Shown: in pieces, positions 1-8,196 of the stretch
How the letters are laid out: each line of letters starts with the position of its first letter
Numbering within the stretch: position 1 is the stretch's first letter
Source of the DNA: JAVBNC01 sp031551765
Lineage (GTDB): Bacteria; Desulfobacterota; Desulfovibrionia; Desulfovibrionales; Desulfovibrionaceae
Assembly (NCBI GenBank): GCA_031551765.1
Contig: JAVBNC010000016.1
Span: forward strand, 1-43,898
Length of the DNA stretch: 43,898 bases
Reading direction: 5' to 3'
Made by a program: the position numbers and the translations under genes
Notes under the pieces: generated by a model
What the model was told of the DNA's origin: nothing
Database searches by the model: none
Seen by the model: only the letters and a program-made list of their open reading frames with translations

Positions 1-90
1 ATGGTCCAGCGCGCCTTGAGCCAGTCCTTTACCTGGGACAAGTCCGGCAAGCTGTACGTGGTGCTGTACCGCCTGCTCGGCTGGAGCTAA
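1..90 (+). pseudogene. 3' fragment of a second, inverted glycogen synthase copy (cut by window edge)
   Basis: Read from base 1 the frame encodes 29 residues ending in LLGWS and TAA. They match the C-terminus of the minus-strand glycogen synthase, which ends QLGWSE. All six coding differences change the protein (M to L, A to S, Q to L, E to V, Q to L, E to stop) and none is synonymous, which is not the pattern of a paralogue under selection. The rest of this copy lies outside the window, if it exists. It may be an artefact of the sequence edge. Confidence 0.45.
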
Positions 91-95
91 TAGCT

Positions 96-150
96 AATCG
101 GGGGATGGGAAAAAACTTTTTTCCAAAAATTTTTTTTCCCTTCCCCCGAT
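96..150. terminator. Bidirectional hairpin between convergent glgA ends
   Basis: AATCGGGGGATGGGAAAAAA on the left pairs with a run of T, then CCC-TTCCCCCGATT, on the right. This gives a long stem with A/T tracts on both strands just past the glgA stop codon. It would act as a Rho-independent terminator for glgA. Its near-perfect symmetry is partly a product of the inverted duplication. Confidence 0.6.
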
Positions 151-153
151 TCG

Positions 154-1620
154 CTATTCGCTCCAGCCGAGCTGGCGGTACAGCTCCACGTACTGCTTGC
201 CGGACTTGTCCCAGGTAAAGGCCTGGCTCATGGCGCGCTGGACCATGTCCTGCCAGGTTTCCGGGTTGTTTTCCCAGATATCCACAGCCTGGAGTATGGT
301 GCGCAGAAAATCCTGCGGTTCGGGGTTCTGGAAAATGAAACCCGTGGACTTGGGGTGCGGGTAGGGGATGATGCTGTCCCGCAGGCCCCCGGCGCCCATG
401 GCTATGGGCGGGGTGCCGTAGCGCAGGGCGTACATCTGGGTCAGGCCGCAGGGCTCGAAGCGCGAGGGCATGAGGAAACAGTCGCTGCCCGCCTGGATGC
501 GGTGGGCCAGGTCTTCCGTGTAGGTCACGGCGGCGTGGAGCAGGCCCTTGTACTCGTCCATCATGCGGACCAGGGTCTGTTCGAAGCGCAGGTTCCCTTC
601 GCCCAGCACGATGACGCCCAGGTCGCGCTTCATCAGCTCGGGCAGGATGTCGATCAAAAGGTCGATGCCCTTTTGCCCGCGCAGGCGGCCGATAAAGCCC
701 AAGAGCGGCCGGTCCGCCAGGTGAGGGGAAAGGCCCAACTGCCGGATGAGCGAGGTCTTGCACGCGGCTTTGCCCAGAATATCCTGGCGGGAGTAGCGTT
801 CCGGAATGGAACGGTCGGTGCGGGGGTCCCAGATGCTGTAGTCCGCGCCGTTGAGAATGCCGGAAAGGTGCTGTTCGCGGTGGCGCAGAATGCCGTCCAG
901 GCCGAAGCCGAAACGTTCGGTCAAAATTTCGCGGGCGTAGCTGGGGCTGACGGTGCTGACCATGTCCGCATAGGCTATGGCGGTTTTGAGCAGGTTGAAG
1001 TCGCCGTAGTATTCCGCGCCTTCCGGGGTCCAGGCTTCCGGCGGCAGGCCGCAGTCCGTGAACAGGCGGGAGGAGAAGCGCCCCTGAAAGGCGATGTTGT
1101 GGATGGTGATCAGCGACCGGGTGGAGGCCCAGAACGGGTCCCGCTGCCGCGCGAAGTGGAGCAGGCCGGGCAGCAGCGCCGCCTGCCAGTCGTGGGCGTG
1201 GATGACGGCCGGGGCTTCGCCGGTGATTTCCCCCTGGGCGCGCAAAAAAGAGAAAGCCGCGCGGCAGAAGAAGATGAAGCGCTCCGCGTTGTCGAAGTAG
1301 TCGCCCTTGTATTCGTTGTAATACTGGCGGCGGTCGAAATATTCGCCCCGGTGCAGGAAATAGACGGTGACGCCCTTGTATTCCGTCTCGAACACGTCCG
1401 TGGTGATGGGCGGCCAGGGGTAGCCCACGGGGCAGTTTTCCATGGTCATTTTGAGCAGAGATTCGCCCGTGCGCAGCCGCCCGTAAAAGGGCGTGATGAC
1501 GGATACCGGAACCCCCATGCGGGCAAGGGCCGGGGGCAGGGCGCCCATAACGTCGCCCAGGCCGCCGCTTTTGGAAAAGGGGTAAATTTCCGACGCCACA
1601 AAGACAATGCGCCTGGCCAT
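154..1620 (-). CDS. glgA: Glycogen synthase (GT5, ADP-glucose type)
   Basis: This 488-residue protein has the usual length of bacterial glycogen synthase, which transfers glucose from ADP-glucose to the non-reducing end of an alpha-1,4-glucan in the cytoplasm. The N-terminus has the KxGGL nucleotide-sugar motif (KSGGLGD, Lys17). The C-terminal Rossmann half carries SRFEPCGLTQMYALRYGT and GGLRDS, typical of GT5. The ATG is preceded by AGGAG with normal spacing. Nudix and glgA lie on the same strand with 99 bases between them. No other glg gene is visible. The 3' end is duplicated in inverted orientation at the window edge. The family assignment is firm. Confidence 0.95.
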   Translation of the reverse strand: MARRIVFVASEIYPFSKSGGLGDVMGALPPALARMGVPVSVITPFYGRLRTGESLLKMTMENCPVGYPWPPITTDVFETEYKGVTVYFLHRGEYFDRRQYYNEYKGDYFDNAERFIFFCRAAFSFLRAQGEITGEAPAVIHAHDWQAALLPGLLHFARQRDPFWASTRSLITIHNIAFQGRFSSRLFTDCGLPPEAWTPEGAEYYGDFNLLKTAIAYADMVSTVSPSYAREILTERFGFGLDGILRHREQHLSGILNGADYSIWDPRTDRSIPERYSRQDILGKAACKTSLIRQLGLSPHLADRPLLGFIGRLRGQKGIDLLIDILPELMKRDLGVIVLGEGNLRFEQTLVRMMDEYKGLLHAAVTYTEDLAHRIQAGSDCFLMPSRFEPCGLTQMYALRYGTPPIAMGAGGLRDSIIPYPHPKSTGFIFQNPEPQDFLRTILQAVDIWENNPETWQDMVQRAMSQAFTWDKSGKQYVELYRQLGWSE

Positions 1621-1719
1621 GTCTGTCTCCTTTCAACGCCGCCTTTTTACCGTCACACGGAACTTTGCCTCTGGGCGGCAAATAACGCTGGTATCTTATT
1701 GTAAAGGAACGACTGTGTG

Positions 1720-2148
1720 TTACTGGCGTTTTTCCAGTGATTTTTTGAAGTCGGCGATAATTTGCGCATGGTCAAAGGCGATGCGCTCGGGCAGTTGGTT
1801 CAGCGGAAAAAAACGCGCTTCCACCGCGTCGTCGCCGCCTTTCAAGGCTTTGGGGTTTTCCGCGCTGCAGGTGAAAACCGTGGTGATGGTGTGCCGCCGC
1901 GTGTCCCGGATGGGGTCGGAATACACGCCTAAGAGGCCTGTCAGTGTGACGCGGAGGTTGGTTTCCTCCAGCGCTTCGCGGCAGGCGGCGTTTTCCACGG
2001 TTTCGCCGTAGTCCACGAAACCGCCGGGCAGGGCCCAGCCGAGAGGCGGGAAACGGCGCTGCACAAGAACGATACCCTGGGCCGGGTCGTAAATGACCAC
2101 GTCCACAGTGGGGGCGGGGCGCTTGGAGAGGGTGTCCGAGCTAGACAT
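1720..2148 (-). CDS. Nudix hydrolase, ADP-ribose pyrophosphatase-like
   Basis: This 142-residue protein carries a complete Nudix box: GFVDYGE, seven residues, then REALEETNL, matching GX5EX7REUXEEXGU. Such enzymes hydrolyse nucleoside diphosphates linked to another moiety, using Mg bound by the REUXEE glutamates. The flanking WALPGG and YSDPIRDTRRH are usual in the small ADP-ribose pyrophosphatase/MutT-like group, but the substrate cannot be fixed from sequence. The frame stays open further upstream, but the ATG at 2148 has AGGAG seven bases before it and starts just ahead of the fold, so I use it. It is divergent from the GT9 gene and upstream of glgA. Confidence 0.88.
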   Translation of the reverse strand: MSSSDTLSKRPAPTVDVVIYDPAQGIVLVQRRFPPLGWALPGGFVDYGETVENAACREALEETNLRVTLTGLLGVYSDPIRDTRRHTITTVFTCSAENPKALKGGDDAVEARFFPLNQLPERIAFDHAQIIADFKKSLEKRQ

Positions 2149-2244
2149 GGCAGCTCCTTTTGCAAAAGAAACCCGGGGTGCGTATGCTGTCCGCCCGTCA
2201 GAAGAGGACAGAACCTGCATGTAATGGAGAGTGTAAAAAATTTC

Positions 2245-3135
2245 ATGTACAAAAACAAGGCAGTCGTCATTCATAACGGGGCGCTCGGCGACCGGTTGCT
2301 TATCTGGCCGTTTTTGCGGGCTTTTGCGGCGCGCTGCAATGATAAAGCGGAACGCCCGTTTTTTTATGGCAGGCCCCACAACGCGGACTGGCAGCGCGCT
2401 TTGGGTTATGCGCCCTGCCCGCCGGATCTGCGTCGGGCCGTGGATGCCCTGTACGCCGGAAGGGCGGATACGGAACCGCAAGGCGCGCGCTGCATCTGGC
2501 TGTGTGTGGACAAAACGCCTTTTGCCGCGCCGCAAGGGGCGGACATAACCTGGCTGTTCAGCGCGGCGGCGGGGGGTAAGGGCCACGCGGCATCCGCCGT
2601 ACTAGAGCAGGCCATGGACGCGGACCTGCTGCCGCGTAAGGACGTTGCGGATCTGATCCAGGAGGCCCTGCAAGACTGGCGGACTCTGTTCGGCGGGCCG
2701 CTGCCCATGAATGAACGGGCTAATGCCCCTGTGCTGCTGTTCCCCGGCGCGGGCAGCCCGGCCAAGTCCTGGCCTCTGGAGAATTTTATGGCCGTGGCAA
2801 AAGCCCTGCGCGCGGCCGGGCGGCCCTGTGTCTGGGTATTTGGTCCGGCAGAAGAGGAACGCGGCCTGGCCCCGCCCGAGGGGGAAATCATCCACAGGCC
2901 GGGGGATATGGCGGAACTCTCCGGCCTGCTGTGCAACGCGTGTTTCGCGCTGGGCAACGATTCCGGCCCCATGCACCTGGCCGCCATGCACGGCGTGCCT
3001 TTGCTCGCGCTGTTCGGGCCGACGGCTCCGGGCGTCTGGCGTCCTTTGTCCGGAGACATCCTGACCAGCCCTGAAGGATTGGCGGGTGTCAGTACGGAGC
3101 GGGTGCTGGAAAGGGTTTTGAACGAGTTGGGCTGA
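2245..3135 (+). CDS. Glycosyltransferase family 9 (heptosyltransferase-like)
   Basis: The protein has the GT9 (WaaC/WaaF/RfaF) pattern. The N-terminus is VVIHNGALGDRLL, the central segment is VLLFPGAGSPAKSWP and the C-terminal donor-site block is GNDSGPMHLAAMHGVPLLALFGPT. Members transfer ADP-heptose onto lipopolysaccharide inner core at the cytoplasmic face of the inner membrane. Length is about 296 residues, slightly shorter than WaaF. I chose the ATG at 2245 because GGAGAG lies 13 bases upstream and the family usually starts a few residues before the GALGD loop. The in-frame ATG at 2224 is the alternative. It stands alone, with no other LPS gene visible, so acceptor and sugar are unknown. 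Confidence 0.85.
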   Translation: MYKNKAVVIHNGALGDRLLIWPFLRAFAARCNDKAERPFFYGRPHNADWQRALGYAPCPPDLRRAVDALYAGRADTEPQGARCIWLCVDKTPFAAPQGADITWLFSAAAGGKGHAASAVLEQAMDADLLPRKDVADLIQEALQDWRTLFGGPLPMNERANAPVLLFPGAGSPAKSWPLENFMAVAKALRAAGRPCVWVFGPAEEERGLAPPEGEIIHRPGDMAELSGLLCNACFALGNDSGPMHLAAMHGVPLLALFGPTAPGVWRPLSGDILTSPEGLAGVSTERVLERVLNELG

Positions 3136-3144
3136 CAGCTTTGT

Positions 3145-3927
3145 CTAGCCTTGATAGCCCAGCTTGGCGGAGATATCCCCGGCTGTCTTCATAACCAGGG
3201 GGATCAGGTGCTTCACGGAGCGGTCAATTTCCGTCACCGGGCCGGTCACGCTGACGGCGGCGGCCACCTGGCCGGAGAAGTCGCGGATGGGGGCCGCGAC
3301 GCAGCCCACGCCGGGGGTGGTTTCCTGGCGATCGCGGGCGTAGCCGTTGGCTCTGATTTCGGCCAGCACCTTGAAAAGCTCGTCCCGGTCGCAAATGGTG
3401 TGGGGGGTGAGGGCTTCCAGCGGAACCCGGGCAAGATAAGCGGCCAGTTCTTCCGGGCTCATGAAGGCCAGAAACACCTTGCCCGTGCCCGTGGCGTACA
3501 TGCGGGCGCGCCGCCCCACGTGGAAGGCCACGCGGAAATGCGCTCTGGCCTCCACCTTTTCCACAATCACGGTGTAGTCGCCGTCCGGCACGGAAAAGTG
3601 CACGGACTGGCCGGAATCCTGCGCCAGCTGCTGGATGTCGGCTTCGGCTATATGGCGGGGTTTGTACTGGTCCAGCAGCCTGTGGCTGACGGACAGAATT
3701 TTCATGGTGGGCTGGTACTGGTCCGTTTCCTGGGACTTGGTCACGTAGCCCAGGTTGTTCAGCGTGCTGAGCATGCGGAAAATGGTGGCCTTGTTCAAGT
3801 CCGTTCTTTGGGTGAGTTCGGTGATGCGCAGCCCCCGCCCGGCGGAGCAGAGGCATTCAAGGATCTGAAAAGCCCGGATAACGGCACGGGTGCCTTCGGG
3901 GCTGTTTTTTTCGGCGTCGTCTTTCAT
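3145..3927 (-). CDS. IclR-family transcriptional regulator
   Basis: 260 residues with the two-domain IclR layout. An N-terminal winged helix-turn-helix (about residues 13-75: RAFQILECL, LRITELTQRTDLNKATIFRMLSTL) is followed by a GAF-like effector domain (GKVFLAF, about 150; TTPGVGCVAAPIRD, about 205-220). IclR proteins usually bind small organic acids and control nearby catabolic genes. It lies just downstream of the kor-suc-glc operon on the same strand, separated by 190 bases with a hairpin, so it is a candidate local regulator. It is clearly more distant from the two IclR paralogues at 21.5 and 31 kb than those are from each other. No strong Shine-Dalgarno site precedes the ATG. Confidence 0.9.
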   Translation of the reverse strand: MKDDAEKNSPEGTRAVIRAFQILECLCSAGRGLRITELTQRTDLNKATIFRMLSTLNNLGYVTKSQETDQYQPTMKILSVSHRLLDQYKPRHIAEADIQQLAQDSGQSVHFSVPDGDYTVIVEKVEARAHFRVAFHVGRRARMYATGTGKVFLAFMSPEELAAYLARVPLEALTPHTICDRDELFKVLAEIRANGYARDRQETTPGVGCVAAPIRDFSGQVAAAVSVTGPVTEIDRSVKHLIPLVMKTAGDISAKLGYQG

Positions 3928-3987
3928 AGTTGAGGATTAAAGGTGCGCGCCGCAAAGGCCGCGTCAAGCGCGGAGGCCTGAAACAGA

Positions 3988-4017
3988 TCTGCCAGGCTGC
4001 GGGAAAAGCCTGGCAGA
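3988..4017 (-). terminator. Hairpin after the glcF-like gene
   Basis: TCTGCCAGGCT pairs perfectly with AGCCTGGCAGA (11 bp stem, 8-base loop). On the minus strand it lies about 100 bases past the glcF-like stop and is followed by TCTGTTT. It may end the operon transcript or shape its 3' end. The T tract is weak. Confidence 0.5.
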
Positions 4018-4117
4018 CAGCATGTGGCGCTTATTACTACAAAATCAGTCGGAATGTCCAGCTGCCCAAAAATAAGACGGCGGTTTTGTCCGGTTTCCGT
4101 TCCGGGCAGCCGCGACC

Positions 4118-5272
4118 TTATGCCTGCCAGACATCAAGCCAGTGCAGGGCCGCGCCCCCTTCCGGAGCGTGGGCGTTCAACTGCATGGTGCAGCCGCTGC
4201 AGCCCGTCAGCACGGGCAAATCCTTTTGCCCCTCGATTTTGGCGAAACCGGACCAGCACTGCGCGGCCAGCTCTTTGCTGAGCAGGGGGTCCATCATCTT
4301 GAACACGCCGCCGAACCCGCAGCACAGGGTTTTGCCCTTGGCCAGCCCCGGCAGGGCGCTTTTCAGCCAGGCCATATCCGGGTCCTTGGCGCCCCAGTGG
4401 CAGGGGCTGTGATAGGCGTAGCGCTGCGGTGCGTGTTCCGTGCGCGTGACTTTGGCTCCGACCAGGAATGTGGACAGCGGGGTAATCGCTTTTTTCCAGG
4501 CTTCGCCCTCTTCCTTGTCCATCAGCCCTTCCAGGGCCGGGTAATGAGCCAGACTGTGCATACAGGAAGCGCAGATCACGGCCACTTTCGGTCTGCCCAG
4601 GGAACGCCAGTAGTCCAGGTTGCCTTTGGCCGCTTCCAGGGCGCTGTCAATCATCCCCGCGTGCTCGTAAGTGCCGCCGCAGCAGACAAAGCCGGTGGAG
4701 GGCTTGAGGTTGGCCCCCATCGCGCGCAGGGTGCTTTCCGTTTTGCGCACCCAGGCGGGGCGCAAACGGCCCGCCGTACAGCCGCCGAAAAACACCACAT
4801 CCACGCCCTGGGCCGTTTGGGGGGTGTCGTCCGCTAGAGCGAACCAGGCGGGCCGTTCCGGCAGGGCGTTCATGGCTTCCGCCGCGTTGTGCATGACCCG
4901 CAGGCCTTCCGGCAACACCCCCTTGGGCGCGAGCGAGGAAAGGCGCGCCGCCAGCGGCCAGAGGTGCGCGCCGCGCTTGACCCATTCCCGCCAGAAATAC
5001 TGCTGCCAGCGGGGGTTCTTGGCGCGGGCCCTGCTCAGGGCTTCCGGCACGGAAAGCTTGCGGGAGCAGGCCCGAAGACAGCGTTCACAGCTCACGCAAC
5101 GGCCGGAAAGAGTCACGACCTTTTCCCAGTCCAGGCCCATGGCCCCCTGGGCGCCCAGCTCCAGCAGGTCCTGCTTGGCTTTGGGGCTGTATTCCTCACG
5201 GCGGGTGGCCCGGAAAAGCGGGCAGGTGATCAGGCAGTTGCCGCATTGGGTGCATCCGCGCGTGTCAGCCAT
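4118..5272 (-). CDS. GlcF-like iron-sulfur subunit (CCG domain, HdrD/LldE type)
   Basis: 384 residues. Two [4Fe-4S] ferredoxin motifs lie at the N-terminus (CTQCGNCLITCP, residues 7-18; CVSCERCLRACS, about 59-70). Two cysteine-rich CCG-type modules follow (CCGG and CASC, about 200-240; CCGFGG and CSGC, about 320-360). This is the layout of GlcF and of the catalytic HdrD/HdrB family. It would take electrons from the FAD partner encoded directly upstream (1 base between stop and start) and pass them to a quinone or an internal thiol/electron carrier. As the last gene of the operon it completes a two-subunit 2-hydroxyacid dehydrogenase. The electron acceptor is unknown. Confidence 0.88.
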   Translation of the reverse strand: MADTRGCTQCGNCLITCPLFRATRREEYSPKAKQDLLELGAQGAMGLDWEKVVTLSGRCVSCERCLRACSRKLSVPEALSRARAKNPRWQQYFWREWVKRGAHLWPLAARLSSLAPKGVLPEGLRVMHNAAEAMNALPERPAWFALADDTPQTAQGVDVVFFGGCTAGRLRPAWVRKTESTLRAMGANLKPSTGFVCCGGTYEHAGMIDSALEAAKGNLDYWRSLGRPKVAVICASCMHSLAHYPALEGLMDKEEGEAWKKAITPLSTFLVGAKVTRTEHAPQRYAYHSPCHWGAKDPDMAWLKSALPGLAKGKTLCCGFGGVFKMMDPLLSKELAAQCWSGFAKIEGQKDLPVLTGCSGCTMQLNAHAPEGGAALHWLDVWQA

Positions 5273-5273
5273 A

Positions 5274-6647
5274 TCAGTAGCCCTTCCCCGGATTCATGAT
5301 CCCGTTGGGGTCAAAGGCCCGCTTGACGGCGCGCATCAGTTCCAGTTCGCGCGGGGGAACCTGGAGCGTGATATCCTTGGAAATGCCCACCCCGTGCTCG
5401 CCGGACTGGGTGCCGCCCAGTTCCAGCACGGCCCTGTTGATGTCCAGCTTGGCCGCCGCCGCCCTGGCCGCGTTGTCCGGATCATTGGCGTCGTACATGA
5501 TGTTGGTGTGGATATTGCCGTCGCCCACGTGCCCGAAGTGCAGGAAAATGACGTTGTGCTTTTCCGCCACGCGTTCAAAGGCTGCCACTGCCTTGGTAAT
5601 GGCGCCCCGGGGCACGGTCACGTCGTCCGTGACCTTGTCCGGCCCCAGCAGGAAAGTGGTGGGGTTGATGCGGCGGCGTATTTCCCACAACGTGTCTTCG
5701 TCTTCCGGGGTCAGGCCGCTCATGGTCCAGATGACGCCGGGCATGGTCTGCTGGATGCGCTCAATGAGCAGAGGCAGGGTTTCCCTGGTGCCGTCCAGGC
5801 TCATGAGCAGCACGGACTTGACCTCTTGCGGCCAGGGCACCGTGCCGGCCTTGCCCATTAGCTCGATAATGGCGTCACCCACGTATTCCAGCGCGGAAGG
5901 CAGCACCCCGGCCTGGAAAATGGCGGTCACGGCTTTCAGCGCTTCCTGGTAGGAGTTGAAGCCCGCGAGCAGGGAAGCGGACGCTTCCGGCAGGGGCAGG
6001 AGCTTGACCCAGATTTTGGCGATGAAGCCCAAAGTCCCTTCGGAACCGACCATCAGCCGGGCCAGGTCCAGGCCCACCACGTTCTTGTGGTTGCGGCCAC
6101 CCAACATGACCTTGTCCCCGCCGGGCAGAACCACTTCCATGCCCAGCACGAAATCGCGGGTGACGCCGTATTTCAGGGCGCGCATGCCGCCCGCGCCGGT
6201 AATCACGTTGCCGCCCATGGAACAGGCTTTCACCGTGGCGGGGTCCGGCGGGTAGAACAGCTTCTGGGCCTCGCAGGCGTCCTGGAATTCCGAGGTGTTC
6301 ACCCCGGGTTCCACCACGGCCACGAAATCCTCGGCGGAAATTTCCAGGATCTTGTTCATTTTCAGCGTGGAAACCACTATGCCCGGCACCACGGGCACGC
6401 AGTCGCCCACCAGGTTGGTGCCGTTGCCGCGCACGTAAATGGGCATGCGTTCGGCATCGGCCCAGCGCATCAGTTCCTGCACCTGCTCCACGGTATGGGG
6501 GCGCACGGTGGCCAGCGGCGTGCCGCGTTTCAGACTGGCGTCCGAGGAATAGACCAGCAGGTCTTCCGGCGTGGTCAAGAGTTCGCCGGGAAACAGTTTT
6601 TCCAGAAAGGCGCGGTGTTGAGGATCCAGGGTGGCAGAGGCGTTCAT
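5274..6647 (-). CDS. FAD-linked 2-hydroxyacid dehydrogenase, GlcD-like
   Basis: 457 residues, the normal length of GlcD/D-lactate/D-2-hydroxyglutarate dehydrogenases. The FAD_binding_4 domain shows RGNGTNLVGDCVPVVPG, MGGNVITGAGG and LMVGSEGTLGFI. The C-terminal cap has HFGHVGDGNIHTN (about 368-380) with the metal/substrate histidines, and GEHGVGISKD. It oxidises a 2-hydroxy acid to the 2-oxo acid, with electrons leaving through the Fe-S partner. AGGAGA precedes the ATG. In this operon the expected product is the 2-oxoacid used by the Kor complex, so D-2-hydroxyglutarate or a related acid is more likely than glycolate. That substrate is inferred, not seen. Confidence 0.9.
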   Translation of the reverse strand: MNASATLDPQHRAFLEKLFPGELLTTPEDLLVYSSDASLKRGTPLATVRPHTVEQVQELMRWADAERMPIYVRGNGTNLVGDCVPVVPGIVVSTLKMNKILEISAEDFVAVVEPGVNTSEFQDACEAQKLFYPPDPATVKACSMGGNVITGAGGMRALKYGVTRDFVLGMEVVLPGGDKVMLGGRNHKNVVGLDLARLMVGSEGTLGFIAKIWVKLLPLPEASASLLAGFNSYQEALKAVTAIFQAGVLPSALEYVGDAIIELMGKAGTVPWPQEVKSVLLMSLDGTRETLPLLIERIQQTMPGVIWTMSGLTPEDEDTLWEIRRRINPTTFLLGPDKVTDDVTVPRGAITKAVAAFERVAEKHNVIFLHFGHVGDGNIHTNIMYDANDPDNAARAAAAKLDINRAVLELGGTQSGEHGVGISKDITLQVPPRELELMRAVKRAFDPNGIMNPGKGY

Positions 6648-6734
6648 GGTATCTCCTGGCCAGGCCGTGGATGGTTTCAGGATGGGAGTATCCGGAAGTG
6701 GAATTGTACAGAGGAAGGAAAGCGGTTGCTATAT

Positions 6735-6769
6735 CCCTCCTGGCCGGGCTGATCTCCCGTCCAGGAGGG
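6735..6769 (-). other. Intra-operon stem-loop between transporter and glcD
   Basis: CCCTCCTGG pairs with CCAGGAGGG, extended by an inner CGGG/CCCG pairing. The stem is about 13 bp in the 130-base gap between the DASS transporter stop and the glcD-like start. No T tract follows on the minus strand, so it looks more like an mRNA processing or stability element than a terminator. Confidence 0.5.
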
Positions 6770-6777
6770 AAAACGGG

Positions 6778-8184
6778 TTATTTTATGATTCCTATGAACG
6801 GCCACCAGAGGAGCAACCCCCCGAGAAGGGCGGCGCAGATGAGCAACGCCAGGGGGATGGCGCCCAGAAGCTGCTGTTTCACGTCATAGCGGCCGGTGGC
6901 GTAAAAAATCAGATTCGGCGCGCTGTTGAAAGGCATGAAAAAGGCCCCGGCGGTGGTGGCCATGGAGGCCACGAGGCCGACGGCCAGGGGGTCAAAGCCC
7001 AGTTGTTTCGCCAGCGCAATGGAAATGGGCACAATGACCATGACCATGGCGTTCATGCCGGCAAAGATGATGTGGAGAAAGACAATGGCCACGATCATCA
7101 CGGCCAGGAACGGGGTAAACCCTATGGTCTGGAAGAAGGTGGAGTCTGCCAGCGCGGCGTCCACAAGCCACTTGAAGCCTTTCTGTCTGTCGATAAGGCT
7201 GGCCATGCCCATGGCGAACCCGAGCCAGATCAACGCGGGCCAGGGGATACGCGCGCCTATCTCTTCCCAGGTCACCGCGCCTATGCCGGGCACAAGCAGC
7301 AGCACCAGAGTGAACGAGGTTGTGGTGGAGGGGTAGCCGTGCACGCCTTCCGTCGCCCAAAGCAGCAGGGTGATGCTCATGATGATGGCGGTGCTCCATT
7401 CGGCGCGGCTCATGGGGCCGAGTTCCTGCAGTTTTTCCTTGGCCATGGACGATCCGGAAGCGCTCATGGGAGGCGTCTGCATGGGAAACATGCGGTAGAT
7501 CAGGTACGGGAACAGAATTAGCAGCGGCAGGCCGGGCACGAAGCCGGCGTAGAACCACTCCATCCAGGTAACGGTATGGCCCGTGGCTTCCGAAATGATT
7601 TTGACGCAAAGCATGTTGCCGCCCATGGCGGTCAGGAACATGAAGGTGTTGGTGGTATTGATGTACATGTTGGCGAGTATGATCGTATGGTCGCCTTTTT
7701 TTTCTCCGCGCGCGTAACCCAGGCTCTCGCACAGGCTGTCGGTCACCCCGCAAAGCAGCGCGCCGCGCGCCGTGTTTGACGGCGTGAACGGCGCGAGCAG
7801 GTTGTTGACCATGGTCGTCGCGTAGACAATACGCAATGGGCTGTTGCCTATTTTCGACAGCGCATAAAACGCCAGACGCTTGCCAAGGCCGGTGTGGCTG
7901 ATGGCCACGCCCAAGAGGGTCGCGAACACCACCATCCACCAGACAGGGGAGTTGAATCCGCCCAGGACCTGCCCGGCCGGAGCCTTGGCGGCCACAATCA
8001 GGGCCGCCCCGCCCATCAGGGCCGAAAGGTATTCGGGAATGGGTCTGAATATCCAGAACACTATGCAGATAAAGAAGATGATCAGCGATATTTTCGCCTG
8101 CGGGTTCAACCCCTTGAAAGGCAGGGTAAGCCCGATGGCGATGAGCAGCGCGGTCAGAAGAGCGGTTGGCAGCCACTTTTGCAT
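6778..8184 (-). CDS. DASS/SLC13-family sodium-coupled carboxylate transporter
   Basis: 468 residues with about 11-12 hydrophobic segments. It carries the duplicated substrate/sodium-binding signature of the divalent anion:Na+ symporters (CitT/VcINDY group): FTPSNTARG near residue 137 and FNSAPNL in the second repeat near 430. It should import a di- or tricarboxylate across the inner membrane. It lies 12 bases after sucD in the same operon and is followed by glcD/glcF-like genes, so its cargo is probably the 2-hydroxy acid or a precursor consumed by this operon. It is a distinct paralogue of the DASS gene at 28185. Substrate is unknown. Confidence 0.9.
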   Translation of the reverse strand: MQKWLPTALLTALLIAIGLTLPFKGLNPQAKISLIIFFICIVFWIFRPIPEYLSALMGGAALIVAAKAPAGQVLGGFNSPVWWMVVFATLLGVAISHTGLGKRLAFYALSKIGNSPLRIVYATTMVNNLLAPFTPSNTARGALLCGVTDSLCESLGYARGEKKGDHTIILANMYINTTNTFMFLTAMGGNMLCVKIISEATGHTVTWMEWFYAGFVPGLPLLILFPYLIYRMFPMQTPPMSASGSSMAKEKLQELGPMSRAEWSTAIIMSITLLLWATEGVHGYPSTTTSFTLVLLLVPGIGAVTWEEIGARIPWPALIWLGFAMGMASLIDRQKGFKWLVDAALADSTFFQTIGFTPFLAVMIVAIVFLHIIFAGMNAMVMVIVPISIALAKQLGFDPLAVGLVASMATTAGAFFMPFNSAPNLIFYATGRYDVKQQLLGAIPLALLICAALLGGLLLWWPFIGIIK

Positions 8185-8196
8185 AGTCTTTCCCTT

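Larger units (their letters stand above)
1..246. repeat. Inverted repeat: glgA 3' end present in both orientations
   Basis: Bases 1-110 on the plus strand repeat, in opposite orientation, the 3' end of glgA and its downstream sequence (246 down to about 137). I count eight mismatches over about 106 aligned bases, at 16, 25, 53, 62, 74, 88, 95 and 106. In every one the left arm has T where the sense strand of the intact gene has A or G. The centre is the AT-rich hairpin between the arms. It is either a real head-to-head duplication or, more likely at a sequence edge, a fold-back assembly or library artefact. Confidence 0.85.

Noticed and set aside
1..110. Diversity-generating retroelement-type variable repeat as explanation for the directional substitutions
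   Set aside because: Such systems change only adenines of the template. Here three of eight changes are G to T, no reverse transcriptase is present and glycogen synthase is not a target.
29..1681. Long minus-strand frame overlapping glgA in another phase, and many similar frames opposite other genes
   Set aside because: GC-rich coding DNA leaves long open shadows on the other frames. These have Arg/Pro/His/Ala-rich composition, no family motifs and no matching ribosome sites.
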